Positions 8,423-17,957 are shown, counted from the first letter of the stretch. The stretch is 62,493 nucleotides of DNA from Lachnospiraceae bacterium (GCA_016291655.1 JAEEYF010000060.1:1-62493); one strand, 5' to 3'. The notes: a model not told the origin generated them from the sequence alone. Numbers and translations: made by a program.

Positions 8423-10789
8423 TTATTTGAATGTTACTATTGTCACGCCCGTATCGCCTTCTCCGAAGGCTCCGAGCCTGAATTCCTTTGCATACTTGTA
8501 CTTCCTTAAGTAGCTGTGCACCATGTCTTTCAACGCGCCAGTACCTCTGCCGTGAACGATCGTACACTTTTCCAGATGTGCAAGATAGGCGTCATCGAGA
8601 TACTTTTCCAAAACGGGAAGAGCCTCGTCTACCCTCATTCCTATGAGGTTGACCTCGGGATGTACCGTTAAGGCCTTCGAAAAACCGGATCTTACACCGC
8701 CCTTTTTGTTTGTGGGCTCTTTTGCCGCATGTGAGATCCACTGCACATCTCTTTTGTTCAGCTTGGTCTGCATCGCTCCCGCGCGCACGGTCATCATACC
8801 CTTTGCGTCCGGAACCGTAACCACCACTCCGTCCAGATTGAGGCTCAATATCCTGATATTGTCGCCAACACAGAACTCCACAGTCTCGTTGTCCCCGAAG
8901 CTCTTCTTCGGCTTAACCGCAAGAGCGGCGGAATTGCTTCCCATCTTGTCTCTCAGTGCGGTACGTTCCCTCTCCATATCTGCCATGGAGAAATCCGCTC
9001 CCAGCTTGTTGAGACGTTTAATGGCTTCATCCGCATATTCCTTTGCCTCCGAGATAACCTCTCTGGCTTCTTCATGCGCCTCTCTCAGGATGTTGTCTCT
9101 GGTTGCTTCCAGTTTTTCGTTCTTTTCCTCATACCGTTTTTTCAGCTTTTCCGCGTCGGCAAGAGCAGTCTGTATCCTCTCTTCGTCCTGCTCCATCTTC
9201 ATACGTCTCGTATCGAGATCGCTGATCACGTCCTCAAAACTCTTGTCCTTTGTACCTATAAAGCTGCCCGCCATATCTATGATCTCGTCCGAAAGCCCGA
9301 GTTTTCTTGATATTTCAAAAGCATTGGACTTTCCGGGTATGCCGATCAGCAATCTGTAGGTCGGGCGCAAAGTAGCCACATCAAACTCACAGCAGGCATT
9401 CGACACTCCCGGAGTCGTCAGGGCATATATCTTCAGTTCCGCATAATGCGTTGTTGCCACTGTTCGGATGTTCTTTTTATGCAATGTGGTGAGCACCGCC
9501 TGAGCCAACGCAGCTCCTTCGGTAGGATCCGTTCCGGCTCCCAATTCGTCAAAAAGGCAGAGCGATTTTTTATCCGCAGCCTTCAAGATCCTCACAATAT
9601 TTGTCATATGCGATGAGAACGTGGAAAGCGACTGCTCAATCGACTGTTCGTCTCCGATATCCGCAAAGACATCGTTGAAAACGCCCAGCTTGCTTCCGTC
9701 CTGTGCGGGAATGTGAAGTCCCGCCTGTCCCATAAGCGTAAAAAGTCCCACCGTTTTAAGCGTAACCGTTTTACCGCCGGTATTGGGTCCGGTAACGATG
9801 AGCATAGTGAAATTTCCGCCCACGTAGACATCGATGGGCACAACCTTCTTCGGATCGATCAGAGGATGGCGACCCTTTCTGATCGAAATGTAGCCGTTGG
9901 CGTTAAACTCCGGTTCGGAGGCCTTCATCTGCTTGGCCAGCGCACCTTTTGCAAAGATAAAATCCAGTTCCGTAAGCGTATCTATGTTGTACTTAAGACT
10001 ATCCGTGTACTGCCCTGCATATGCGGACAGTTCGGCCAGTATCTTCTCGATCTCCTTTGCCTCTTTTGCATATAATTCGGTGAGATCGTTGTTAAGTTTC
10101 ACTACAACCGCCGGTTCAATGAAGGTGGTAGAGCCTTTTGAAGACTGGTCATGCACGAAGCCGTCAAATTGCTGCTTGTACTCTGACTTTACGGGCAGAC
10201 AATACCGTCCGTTTCTCATGGTAACGATATTGTCCTGCAGTTTGTCCTTATTTTCTGCGCTGTTTACGATCTTGTTCAGCTGTTCACGGATAGTGTCGTT
10301 TACGATCGCCATCCGGCGTCTGATCCTTTGCAGCTCAGCGCTTGCATCATCAGCTATCTCCTCCTCGGAGATTATGCATCTTTTGATCTCATTGTTCAGC
10401 GGGGATATGGGCTCCAGCAAGGAAAAACGCTCTGTGAGGGAATCCTGTACATCATCCTCGCTTCCGCTGTATCCGTAACTTTTCACGCGCAGAGTCGCCG
10501 TAAGCACAGAACTGATCTTGAGAAGCTCCGAGGCCAGCAAAGAAGACTGCACCTCCAGCAGCTTAATGTCCCCTCTTATGTCCGGGACACCGTTAAAATT
10601 AAGGCTTCCCTTCTTGTATATCCTGTTAAGGGCATCTCTTGTCTCCGACTGTGCTTCCCTGATCTTTTCAAGGTCGTTGCCCGGCAGGAGTTCTTTAGCC
10701 TTCTTTCTTCCGCCCTCCGAACCGCAAAGTCCGGCAAGCATATCCGTTATTTTATTGTATTCAAGAATCTTTATTGTTCTTTCATTCAT
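8423..10789 (-). CDS. mutS2: MutS2 family ATPase with Smr domain
   Basis: A 788-residue MutS2 protein: a core/clamp region, Walker A at VTGPNTGGKTVTLKT (about 330-345), Walker B at CLFDELGAGTDPTEG, a long charged coiled coil (about 510-620) and a C-terminal Smr endonuclease domain (about 710-788, VNLIGMRVDEAL, IVHGRGTGALKD). In Firmicutes MutS2 acts on stalled, collided ribosomes and suppresses recombination rather than repairing mismatches. It overlaps trmL by 8 bases. ATG 10789 has GGAG nine bases upstream. Confidence 0.93.
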   Translation of the reverse strand: MNERTIKILEYNKITDMLAGLCGSEGGRKKAKELLPGNDLEKIREAQSETRDALNRIYKKGSLNFNGVPDIRGDIKLLEVQSSLLASELLKISSVLTATLRVKSYGYSGSEDDVQDSLTERFSLLEPISPLNNEIKRCIISEEEIADDASAELQRIRRRMAIVNDTIREQLNKIVNSAENKDKLQDNIVTMRNGRYCLPVKSEYKQQFDGFVHDQSSKGSTTFIEPAVVVKLNNDLTELYAKEAKEIEKILAELSAYAGQYTDSLKYNIDTLTELDFIFAKGALAKQMKASEPEFNANGYISIRKGRHPLIDPKKVVPIDVYVGGNFTMLIVTGPNTGGKTVTLKTVGLFTLMGQAGLHIPAQDGSKLGVFNDVFADIGDEQSIEQSLSTFSSHMTNIVRILKAADKKSLCLFDELGAGTDPTEGAALAQAVLTTLHKKNIRTVATTHYAELKIYALTTPGVSNACCEFDVATLRPTYRLLIGIPGKSNAFEISRKLGLSDEIIDMAGSFIGTKDKSFEDVISDLDTRRMKMEQDEERIQTALADAEKLKKRYEEKNEKLEATRDNILREAHEEAREVISEAKEYADEAIKRLNKLGADFSMADMERERTALRDKMGSNSAALAVKPKKSFGDNETVEFCVGDNIRILSLNLDGVVVTVPDAKGMMTVRAGAMQTKLNKRDVQWISHAAKEPTNKKGGVRSGFSKALTVHPEVNLIGMRVDEALPVLEKYLDDAYLAHLEKCTIVHGRGTGALKDMVHSYLRKYKYAKEFRLGAFGEGDTGVTIVTFK

Positions 10790-11285
10790 TTAAGTCGCTC
10801 CATTTGTGTCTGTGGAGTTCTCCGCAGGTGTTCATGTCATGAAACCCGTTTTGTCTTAAAGCTTCATAGAGCAGCACCGCAACCGAATTTGCCAGATTGA
10901 GAGAGCGTATCTCCCCTATCATGGGGATACGAACGCAGGTGTCGGGAGAGGACATAAGGATCTCTTCCGGTATGCCCGCACTTTCCTTTCCGAACATAAT
11001 GAAAGCATCGTCTTCATACCTTGTTTCCGTATAAAGGTGCTGCCCCTTCGTGGTTGCCATGTAAACCTTCGGATGGTTGTTTTTTTCATTAAAATCTTCC
11101 CAGCTGTCATAGACATGGAGATCCAGGTATTTCCAGTAATCCATGCCCGCACGCCTGACCGCCTTGTCGGATATGTCAAACCCGAGGGGACGTATAAGGT
11201 GAAGAGCTGTTCCCGTTGCAACACATGTTCGTCCGATATTGCCTGTATTTGCAGGAATCTCGGGCTCAAGTAAAACTATGTTCAT
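10782..11285 (-). CDS. trmL: tRNA (cytidine(34)-2'-O)-methyltransferase
   Basis: A 167-residue SPOUT-class methyltransferase that 2'-O-methylates the wobble base of certain leucine tRNAs. The family signature is complete: MNIVLLEPEIPANTGNIGRT at the start, LIRPLGFDISDKAVRRAG, MFGKESAGIPEEIL and the knot segment MIGEIRSLNLANSVAVLLYE. The length is normal. It starts directly after the aminotransferase stop and overlaps mutS2, so translation is probably coupled through the block. Confidence 0.9.
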   Translation of the reverse strand: MNIVLLEPEIPANTGNIGRTCVATGTALHLIRPLGFDISDKAVRRAGMDYWKYLDLHVYDSWEDFNEKNNHPKVYMATTKGQHLYTETRYEDDAFIMFGKESAGIPEEILMSSPDTCVRIPMIGEIRSLNLANSVAVLLYEALRQNGFHDMNTCGELHRHKWSDLNE

Positions 11286-12449
11286 TTATTTCTTCAGTCC
11301 TTCAACAAAAATTTCTATCCTGTCGAGGGCTTTTTTAAGATTCTCCAAGGAGTAGGCATAGGATATTCTCAAAAAGCCTTCGCCGCTGTCTCCGAACGCA
11401 CTTCCGGGAACCGCCGCCACCTTCTGCTCCTTAAGGAGTCTTGTGGCAAACTCGTCGGAGGTCAGTCCGAATTGTTTTATGCACGGAAATACATAGAATG
11501 CGCCCTCCGGTTCAAAGGTGTGAAGCCCCATTTCATTCAGCCTTGCAACGAGATATCTTCTTCTCTCGTCATAGGACTCTCTCATCCTTTCAACATCGTC
11601 ATCACCGTTTTTAAGCGCTTCGATCGCAGCACACTGGCTGGTGGTGGGTGCGCACATGATGGCAAACTGATGGATCTTCGTCATCTGACGGATGATCTCT
11701 TCGGGTCCGCAGGCATAGCCGAGTCTCCATCCAGTCATGGCATAGGATTTTGAAAAGCCGTTGATCACGACGGTCCTCTCCCGCATGCCCGGCAGTTCCG
11801 CTATCGAAACATGGTTTCTTCCGTAGGTGAGCTCGGAATAGATCTCATCGGAAATAACAAAAAGATCCTTTTCGCAGACCACCTTTGCAATATCCTCAAG
11901 ATCCTCTCTTGTCATGATGCCGCCCGTAGGATTGTTGGGGAAGGGCATGATAAGTATCTTGGTCTTGGGTGTGATGGCATCGAGAAGCTCCTGTTTCGTC
12001 AGCTTAAACTTGTTCTCTTCCTTAAGATCGATGGTAACGGGAACTCCGTCTGCCAGCTTAATGCAAGGAACATAGGAAACATAGCTGGGCTCCGGCACAA
12101 GGACCTCGTCGCCCTCATCGATCATTGCGCGAAGTGCGCCGTCAATGGCTTCGCTTCCACCGATGGTTACCAACGTCTCTTTTTTATAGTCGTATTTAAG
12201 ATTATATCTTCTTGCAAGGTAAGCGGTGATCTCCTGCCTCAATTCCAAAAGTCCGGCATTTGAGGTATAGAACGTTCTCCCGCGCTCCAGTGCATATATG
12301 CCCTCTTCTCTGATGTGCCAGGGAGTCTCAAAATCAGGCTCGCCCACACCGAGAGAAATGGCATCCGGTATTTCACTTACGATATCGAAAAACTTTCTGA
12401 TGCCTGAAGGTTTAATTTCGGTTACTTTTTTATTTAAAGGTTCTCTCAT
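11286..12449 (-). CDS. Class I/II pyridoxal-phosphate aminotransferase
   Basis: A 387-residue fold-type I aminotransferase of the aspartate/PatA group. It shows GVGEPDFETP, PNNPTGG, a PLP-binding Lys at 234 (INGFSKSYAMTGWRLGY) and a C-terminal FLRISYAYS arginine region. The amino acid specificity cannot be fixed from sequence. It directly follows an Lrp/AsnC regulator (42-base gap), which in this arrangement commonly controls the neighbouring amino acid gene. RBS AGGGGA precedes the ATG. Confidence 0.85.
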   Translation of the reverse strand: MREPLNKKVTEIKPSGIRKFFDIVSEIPDAISLGVGEPDFETPWHIREEGIYALERGRTFYTSNAGLLELRQEITAYLARRYNLKYDYKKETLVTIGGSEAIDGALRAMIDEGDEVLVPEPSYVSYVPCIKLADGVPVTIDLKEENKFKLTKQELLDAITPKTKILIMPFPNNPTGGIMTREDLEDIAKVVCEKDLFVISDEIYSELTYGRNHVSIAELPGMRERTVVINGFSKSYAMTGWRLGYACGPEEIIRQMTKIHQFAIMCAPTTSQCAAIEALKNGDDDVERMRESYDERRRYLVARLNEMGLHTFEPEGAFYVFPCIKQFGLTSDEFATRLLKEQKVAAVPGSAFGDSGEGFLRISYAYSLENLKKALDRIEIFVEGLKK

Positions 12450-12491
12450 ATTTTTTCCCCTGTCTTTGATCCGATTGTCAACGAGCTACGA

Positions 12492-12977
12492 TCACGGTGT
12501 AATAAGCATACGCTCGTCATCCGTGGTTTCTCCCACCAAAGGCATACCGTTCTGCTTGTACTTCTTCAGAACGAAATTGGTGGAAGTGCTGAGGATAGCC
12601 TCAAGCGGAGCCAGCTTGTCAGATACAAAGGCAGCAATCTCTCTCATGGACTTGCCTTCAATGATGATCGCCAGGTCATAGCTTCCCGAAACAAGGTACA
12701 CCGCAGCCACCTCGTCAAAGCGATAGATCCTCTCTGCGATCTTGTCAAAACCGCGACCTCTCTGGGGTGCAACCTTAACCTCTATGATCGCTGTAACCTT
12801 CTCCACGTCCGTCATGTCCCAGTTGATAAGGGTGGGGTAACCGCAGATTATGTTTTCCTCTTCCATGGCCTTTATCTCGGCCTTAACCGCTTCTTCCGTG
12901 ATGCCCAGCATCATGCTCAGGTCCTTGGATGTGATCTTGGAATTCTTTTCGATAGCTCTTAAAATCTTATTTCTCAT
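12492..12977 (-). CDS. Lrp/AsnC family transcriptional regulator
   Basis: A 161-residue regulator with an N-terminal winged helix (NSKITSKDLSMMLGITEEAVKAEI, about 10-35) and a RAM/ligand-binding domain (about 65-150: YLVSGSYDLAIIIEGKSM). Such proteins form octamers that sense amino acids. It stands 14 bases after the PurM-like gene and 42 before the aminotransferase, so it probably belongs to the same transcript and may regulate it. Confidence 0.88.
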   Translation of the reverse strand: MRNKILRAIEKNSKITSKDLSMMLGITEEAVKAEIKAMEEENIICGYPTLINWDMTDVEKVTAIIEVKVAPQRGRGFDKIAERIYRFDEVAAVYLVSGSYDLAIIIEGKSMREIAAFVSDKLAPLEAILSTSTNFVLKKYKQNGMPLVGETTDDERMLITP

Positions 12978-12991
12978 TTTTCTCTCCTAAC

Positions 12992-13942
12992 TTAAATCTC
13001 ATAATATCCGTCAAAGCGATTGGGTTCGAGGAAACGTTTTTCTTCACCGTTCACCACCACCCTGTCCGCCGTATTGTCAACAGTTCCGATAACCTTGCCC
13101 AGAGCACGGTTTTCGGGGGTATCTTCCACGATCGCCAAAAGGCCTCCGTCGCCTCTAAGCTGATAGGGAGATACGTTCAATATCTCGCAAACCTCAACAG
13201 TCGATTGTCTGATGGGTATATCTTTTAAATTAACGATGCATCCGGCATCTTCTCTCTCAAGGAGTTCCCACAGCGCTCCGAAAACTCCGCCCTCCGAGAT
13301 GTCGTGCATAGCCGTCTTTCCTTTGCAATTTGAAGCAATGGCATATGCTTTCTCGAAAGATCCGATGTTTGAGAAATCCGCTATGGCTTTATGGATAAAT
13401 TCATGTGTCAGCCTTTCGGCGAGTGCGTCAAGGCGTTTTTCCGCCAGCATTGCGGCGCCGGTGCTTCCGGCAAACCCGGTCATGATCAGCACCCTGGCCT
13501 CTTCCTTGCCCGGAGGGCTGAGTTCAAACTTCTTTTCGCCCGTAACCACCGCAGATACACAAGCCTCTTCACCGATAAGGGTATTGCCCGACACAAGATT
13601 CACGTTACAAACCTTGCAGGCTCGCACAACCTCGTCTGACATCCTTTTTGCATATTCCTCGGGAGCCTCTTTGGGCACAACAAAAGTAACCGCCGCCGCG
13701 CACGGCGTTCCGCCTGCGGCAGCCATGGAATTGACGGCTCTGACAACACAAAGCTCGCCGTTTCCCTTGTCGGAACCGGAAACAGAAGCGGAGGACATAA
13801 GCATTTTCTTATCTCCCACCTCAAAAAAACCGGCATCGGCACCGATACGGGCAACGGCTTTTTTATTGTATTCGGCTGTTCTGTTCAAAACGCTTCTCTT
13901 CAATGCGCTTTCGCCCAATTTACCCTTGTTCACTCTTGACAA
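12992..13942 (-). CDS. PurM/HypE-like (AIR synthase-related) protein
   Basis: A 316-residue protein of the AIR synthase-related fold shared by PurM, HypE, ThiL and SelD. Visible features are a Gly-rich stretch around MSSASVSGSDKG, AVNSMAAAGGTPCAAAVTF in the N-terminal ATP-binding half, and MHDISEGGVFGALWELLE in the C-terminal half. There are no hyp genes nearby, so a hydrogenase role is not supported here. It may bind ATP and a phosphorylated or carbamoylated substrate; the reaction is unknown. Confidence 0.7.
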   Translation of the reverse strand: MSRVNKGKLGESALKRSVLNRTAEYNKKAVARIGADAGFFEVGDKKMLMSSASVSGSDKGNGELCVVRAVNSMAAAGGTPCAAAVTFVVPKEAPEEYAKRMSDEVVRACKVCNVNLVSGNTLIGEEACVSAVVTGEKKFELSPPGKEEARVLIMTGFAGSTGAAMLAEKRLDALAERLTHEFIHKAIADFSNIGSFEKAYAIASNCKGKTAMHDISEGGVFGALWELLEREDAGCIVNLKDIPIRQSTVEVCEILNVSPYQLRGDGGLLAIVEDTPENRALGKVIGTVDNTADRVVVNGEEKRFLEPNRFDGYYEI

Positions 13943-13964
13943 ACTCCCACGGGAAATCTAAACT

Positions 13965-14057
13965 TTAAAGTAACGAACCAAGCATCGGTACAAGCATTGC
14001 CAACACAAGCAATGCGACTATGATCCCCGATATCAGTTTTTTGTTTTTTTTGCTCAT
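13965..14057 (-). CDS. 30-residue single-pass membrane peptide
   Basis: A short gene with a clear AAAGGAAA site about 6 bases upstream of its ATG. The product starts MSKKNKKLISG, continues with one hydrophobic segment (about 11-30, rich in Ile, Val, Leu, Ala and Met) and ends at TAA. It stands 22 bases before the PurM-like gene and is probably the first gene of that transcript. The basic N-terminus followed by one hydrophobic helix predicts a small inner-membrane peptide. The function is unknown. Confidence 0.6.
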   Translation of the reverse strand: MSKKNKKLISGIIVALLVLAMLVPMLGSLL

Positions 14058-14086
14058 TGTATTTCCTTTCACTTAATGAGGTTTTT

Positions 14087-14596
14087 ATGTCACCTGTTAT
14101 TCTGTCCGCAAATATAATACCTGTCTTTCTGGCAGTGACTCTGATACTTGCTTTTCTGGTCAATTATGCTTCCAACAAAAACAAACGGAACAGAGCCGCT
14201 TCCCTCGATGCTTTTTGGGAGAGGGAAATGAAAGCAAATACAACCAGAAAAAAAGACATTTCAAATATTGATTTTATCACACTACCCGACTTTTTATCAA
14301 GTCCAACGGGGTCTCTTTCGGAAGAAATTAAAGATATAGAAGCAAGAATAGCTGAAATGGCCGACAAAAAGATCGTTAACTTCTCCGGAAAGACCAACAC
14401 CGATCTTAAACTGGAGTACGGAGCAGCAAACTTCCCCGACCTTTCGGAGTGGGATTCCAATTACATTAAACTGGTGCAATTAATGCAAAAATACATAGTT
14501 GCCCTGAAAAAGGAAGGCTACGACGAGAAAGCGGAAAAGATACTGGACTTCGCCCGCAGCGTGGCCCCTGAAGTAAAAACCTTCAGAAACGAATAA
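14087..14596 (+). CDS. Uncharacterised protein with N-terminal membrane anchor
   Basis: A 169-residue protein I do not recognise. It begins MSPVILSANIIPVFLAV with one membrane segment (about 8-28) and has a charged cytoplasmic or surface domain with a helical stretch (LSEEIKDIEARIAEMADKK, about 85-105). GAGG precedes the ATG. It diverges from the 30-residue peptide gene with only 29 bases between start codons, so the promoter of at least one of the two must lie inside the other gene. It ends at a terminator shared with nth. Confidence 0.65.
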   Translation: MSPVILSANIIPVFLAVTLILAFLVNYASNKNKRNRAASLDAFWEREMKANTTRKKDISNIDFITLPDFLSSPTGSLSEEIKDIEARIAEMADKKIVNFSGKTNTDLKLEYGAANFPDLSEWDSNYIKLVQLMQKYIVALKKEGYDEKAEKILDFARSVAPEVKTFRNE

Positions 14597-14601
14597 AAAA
14601 A

Positions 14602-14640
14602 GCCGAAGAGATGCTTTTCTCTCCGGCATATTTTATTTTT
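14602..14640. terminator. Bidirectional intrinsic terminator
   Basis: GCCG-A-AGAGA pairs with TCTCT-C-CGGC across a 6-base loop (14602-14627). A T-rich run follows on the plus strand, and a run of seven A before it serves as a U-tract for minus-strand transcripts. It sits between two convergent genes and can end both. Confidence 0.8.
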
Positions 14641-15256
14641 CTTTACAATACTGTCTCAAAAAACACATTTCACACTTTGGCCGCTGCGCGCTGCATATCT
14701 CACGTCCGAAGGTGATGATGTGAAGATTCCACAATATCCAATGATCCTCGGGCAAAGCCTTTTCAAGATCGTGCTCGATCTTTTCAGGCTCCGTATTCAC
14801 GGTTAAGCCCAGACGCCCGGATATTCTTTTCACGTGGGTGTCCACCACGATACTCGGTATGTGATAAACATTACCCAAAATTACATTGGCAGTCTTTCTG
14901 CCCACTCCGGGGAGTGCTGTAAGTTCCTCCATTGTGTCAGGCACCTGTCCGTTGTACTTTTCGGCAAGCATTCCGGCACAATTGATTATGTTCATAGCCT
15001 TATTGTGGTAGAAACCCACCTCGCGGATCTCCTCTTCCACTTCGTTCAATTTTGCCCGTGCAAGAGCGAAGGCATCGGGATAATGCTTAAAAAGGTGTCT
15101 TGTCACAAGATTCACCCTTTTGTCTGTGCATTGCGCGGACAAGATGGTTGCGATCAACAGCTCAAATGGGTTTTTATATTCCAGGAAACAATACATCTTT
15201 GTACCGTATTGTTTATCCAGAATATCCAGTATTTCCGTTGTCCTTTTCTCGACCAT
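14633..15256 (-). CDS. nth: Endonuclease III
   Basis: A 207-residue DNA glycosylase/AP lyase for oxidised pyrimidines. The helix-hairpin-helix LPGVGRKTANVIL carries catalytic Lys121, catalytic Asp139 lies in VVDTHVKRI, and the C-terminal 4Fe-4S cluster uses Cys188, 195, 198 and 204 (C-x6-C-x2-C-x5-C). Length is standard. GGAGG precedes the ATG. It is the last gene of a yitT-like/beta-CASP/nth series and ends at the bidirectional terminator. Confidence 0.95.
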   Translation of the reverse strand: MVEKRTTEILDILDKQYGTKMYCFLEYKNPFELLIATILSAQCTDKRVNLVTRHLFKHYPDAFALARAKLNEVEEEIREVGFYHNKAMNIINCAGMLAEKYNGQVPDTMEELTALPGVGRKTANVILGNVYHIPSIVVDTHVKRISGRLGLTVNTEPEKIEHDLEKALPEDHWILWNLHIITFGREICSAQRPKCEMCFLRQYCKEK

Positions 15257-15288
15257 TGCGCCTCCGATACGGTTAAATCTTAAATTAA

Positions 15289-17040
15289 TTATTTGTTAAA
15301 ATCAGACTCATCCGCAGCCTCTGCGGCTGCCTGAGCAGCCATCGTCTCAATCTCTTCATCCGAGAAACCGCTCACATTGTCATGACTTCTGCCTTCCTGA
15401 GTAACCGCCATGCCGAGATTGATGGTTCCCTTTTCAAGCTCCGCAACAATGTTTGCTATATCGGCAAGTCTTCTTGATGTGACCTTGTCACTCACAGCAA
15501 GGTTCGCGCTGTAAAGAAGGTTTTCGATCGATTCATGTATTCCAAGGATCTTGTCTCTGACAGCGCATACCTTATCATAATCTGCCAGATCTTCTTCAAC
15601 CTCTTCAAACGTCATTCCGCATCCGTCTTCATCCGTGTCAACGTCAGTAACTCCATGGATCGGGACACAGTTAAATCCAAATTTAGTTCTTATGAGCCCT
15701 GCCAGATTATCCTTTGCTGCATCCTCTCCGTGTACCAGAAAAATGTTGGTGGGACTCTGTTTGAAGCCGGATACCCAGTCAAGAAGTCCATCCATATCCG
15801 CATGTCCTGAAAAGCCTTCAAGATTGTAGATCTCTGCTTTAACAGCAACCTTCTCGCCAAGGACCGAAACCTCTTTTTCGCCGTCCACAAGCATTCTTCC
15901 GAGGGTTCCCGCAGCCTGATAACCTACAATAACGATACTGTTTCTCTTTTCCCAAAGATTGTGCTTAAGATGATGACAGATCCTTCCCGCATCGCACATT
16001 CCGCTGGCAGCGATGATGATCTTGGGTGAAGGGTCGGTATTCAGCAGCATGGATTCTGCGCTGGTCTTGGTAAAATGTAGGTTCGGGAAATCCAAAGGAT
16101 TGTCACCTTCAAGTATCTTCTTCTTCGTCTCGTCATCAAAATTCTGGGCATTTCTTCTGAACACCATGGTTGTACTGATAGCCATGGGGCTGTCTATGTA
16201 CACATGAACATCTTTAAGAAAATCATGATAATGCTCATTGTTCTCATAGAACTGATTGAGTTCGTATATGAGCTCCTGAGTACGTCCTACGGCGAAGGAA
16301 GGGATGATAACATCTCCGCCCCTTTTGATTGTCTTTTCGATGATCTCCAGCAACTCAGACAGGCTCTTTTCATTGCTTTCATGAAGCCTGTCGCCGTATG
16401 TGGCTTCCATTATAACGTAGTCCGCTTTTTTGATCTTGACCGGATCTCTGAGGATCGGTCGGTCACTACACCCAATATCTCCGGAAAAGACAACTTTGAT
16501 AGTTTTGCCGTTCTCTTCTACGAAAAGTTCCGTAATCGCGGAACCAAGTATATGACCGGCATCATTAAAAACTATCTTTATCCTGTCATTTATATCTATC
16601 TGTTGGTTATAAAGCACCGGCTTAACCAGTTTCAACGTCTCGTTAACGTCATTCTGATCGTACATGGGCTCAAGATCTGCTTCTTCACCTTTTCTGAGTG
16701 CCTTCCTGTTTGCCCATTCCGTTTCCTTTTCCTGGATATATGCACAATCGGGCAGCATGATATGCAAAAGATCCGCAGTAGCGTCTGTGCAATAGATGGG
16801 GCCCTTAAAGCCTCTCTTTACCAATAGCGGTAATCTTCCGCAATGATCAACATGTGCATGACTCAAAATTACGCATTCAACATCTGACGGCACAAATTCG
16901 AATTCTGCTTTGTTCTCGGCCTCAAGCGTTTTTCCGCCTTGATACATACCGCAATCAAGCAATATCTGATGCTCGCCTGTAGTAATCATATGGCAGGATC
17001 CGGTAACCGAATTGACTGCCCCAAAAAATGTGATAAGCAT
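15289..17040 (-). CDS. Beta-CASP metallo-beta-lactamase RNA nuclease family protein
   Basis: A 583-residue protein with a metallo-beta-lactamase core (HAHVDH at 61-66, AGHILGSA, GDIGCSDRPILR) and a beta-CASP insertion (IPSFAVGRTQELIYEL, IIAASGMCDAGRICHHL, GFSGHADMDGLLDW). The family contains RNA endo/exonucleases related to CPSF73 and RNase J. The start is ATG 17038-17040, eight bases after AAGGAGG; a TTG two codons upstream would lie too close to that site. The tail of about 130 residues ends in an Ala/Glu-rich stretch. Target RNA is unknown. Confidence 0.82.
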   Translation of the reverse strand: MLITFFGAVNSVTGSCHMITTGEHQILLDCGMYQGGKTLEAENKAEFEFVPSDVECVILSHAHVDHCGRLPLLVKRGFKGPIYCTDATADLLHIMLPDCAYIQEKETEWANRKALRKGEEADLEPMYDQNDVNETLKLVKPVLYNQQIDINDRIKIVFNDAGHILGSAITELFVEENGKTIKVVFSGDIGCSDRPILRDPVKIKKADYVIMEATYGDRLHESNEKSLSELLEIIEKTIKRGGDVIIPSFAVGRTQELIYELNQFYENNEHYHDFLKDVHVYIDSPMAISTTMVFRRNAQNFDDETKKKILEGDNPLDFPNLHFTKTSAESMLLNTDPSPKIIIAASGMCDAGRICHHLKHNLWEKRNSIVIVGYQAAGTLGRMLVDGEKEVSVLGEKVAVKAEIYNLEGFSGHADMDGLLDWVSGFKQSPTNIFLVHGEDAAKDNLAGLIRTKFGFNCVPIHGVTDVDTDEDGCGMTFEEVEEDLADYDKVCAVRDKILGIHESIENLLYSANLAVSDKVTSRRLADIANIVAELEKGTINLGMAVTQEGRSHDNVSGFSDEEIETMAAQAAAEAADESDFNK

Positions 17041-17072
17041 ATTCAAGTCCTCCTTATCGATGTCTTTTATTA

Positions 17073-17957
17073 TTACAATTTCTTAAGGAAATTGCCCTTA
17101 ACTTTGATATTCTCGTCTATGATCACGAATGCATGGGGATCGAGCGAGTTAACGATCTCCATGAATTCCCTTTCCTCATACTTGTTAATACAGGACACAA
17201 GGATATGCTCTCCCTGTCCGGTATATGCTCCTTTTCCCTCCCATTCGGTAACACCGCGGTAGGTTTCCTCCATTATGCGTTTGTCGAGCCCGTCCATTTT
17301 TGTAAAGATCATGCAGCGAGCCGCTATGTTCTGATAGTGTATTCGGTCAAGCGTCAATGAAGAAGCTACCATGACTATAATCGAGTAGATCACAACCTCC
17401 GGGTCGTTTACGAACAAAATAACGGAATAAAGAACCATATTAAACAATAAAGCAATTTTTCCAACCGAGGCATTGGGCCTCCTTTTGGAAACGAACACTC
17501 CGATTATGTCCGTTCCGCCGCTGCTTCCGCCTGCAAAAAGGATAAGTCCCGTTCCCAGCCCCGTGATCATTCCGCCTATTATGGATGCTGTCAGTATATT
17601 CTCAATGAAGGAATGCTCCGGAGTCTTCAGTATCATACCAAACAAAGCTACACTGCCTACTCCCAAAAGGGTTCTGACAAAAAACCTTCGGTTAATGCCT
17701 CTGAAGGCCAATACCAGGAGAGGGATGTTGAAGATCACGTAAACAACCGCATATATATTGGTTGTCTTGCCCAGGGATCTTTCAAAAAAATAAGCGATCA
17801 ACTGCGCCAGACCCACAACTCCTCCGTTATAAAGCCCAAGGGGCCTTACAAAAATATTAACTCCGACGGAATAAATAAAACCTCCCAACACAATAAGAAA
17901 ACACTTAAAGAAAACATTCTCAACCACGTTGTCGCGCATATGACGACCTTTATCCAT
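17073..17957 (-). CDS. YitT family membrane protein
   Basis: A 294-residue protein with five or six membrane segments in the first 200 residues (GLYNGGVVGLAQL, GGMITGLGTGLILFAGGSSGGTD) and a cytoplasmic DUF2179 domain at the C-terminus (RGVTEWEGKGAYTG, ILVSCINKYE). That is the YitT/DUF161 architecture. It is a transporter-like protein of undefined substrate. AAGGAG stands 5 bases before ATG 17957. It lies 32 bases upstream of the beta-CASP gene, probably in one operon. Confidence 0.85.
   Translation of the reverse strand: MDKGRHMRDNVVENVFFKCFLIVLGGFIYSVGVNIFVRPLGLYNGGVVGLAQLIAYFFERSLGKTTNIYAVVYVIFNIPLLVLAFRGINRRFFVRTLLGVGSVALFGMILKTPEHSFIENILTASIIGGMITGLGTGLILFAGGSSGGTDIIGVFVSKRRPNASVGKIALLFNMVLYSVILFVNDPEVVIYSIIVMVASSLTLDRIHYQNIAARCMIFTKMDGLDKRIMEETYRGVTEWEGKGAYTGQGEHILVSCINKYEEREFMEIVNSLDPHAFVIIDENIKVKGNFLKKL

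Noticed and set aside
8403..8567. N-terminal extension of the response regulator
   Set aside because: The extra codons run through the 3' end of mutS2 and lie outside the receiver fold; ATG 8402 has a strong GGGGAGG site.
12992..13942. Naming the PurM-like gene hypE
   Set aside because: No other hydrogenase maturation genes are near, and the C-terminal Cys that HypE uses for cyanide formation is not present at the end (it ends DGYYEI).
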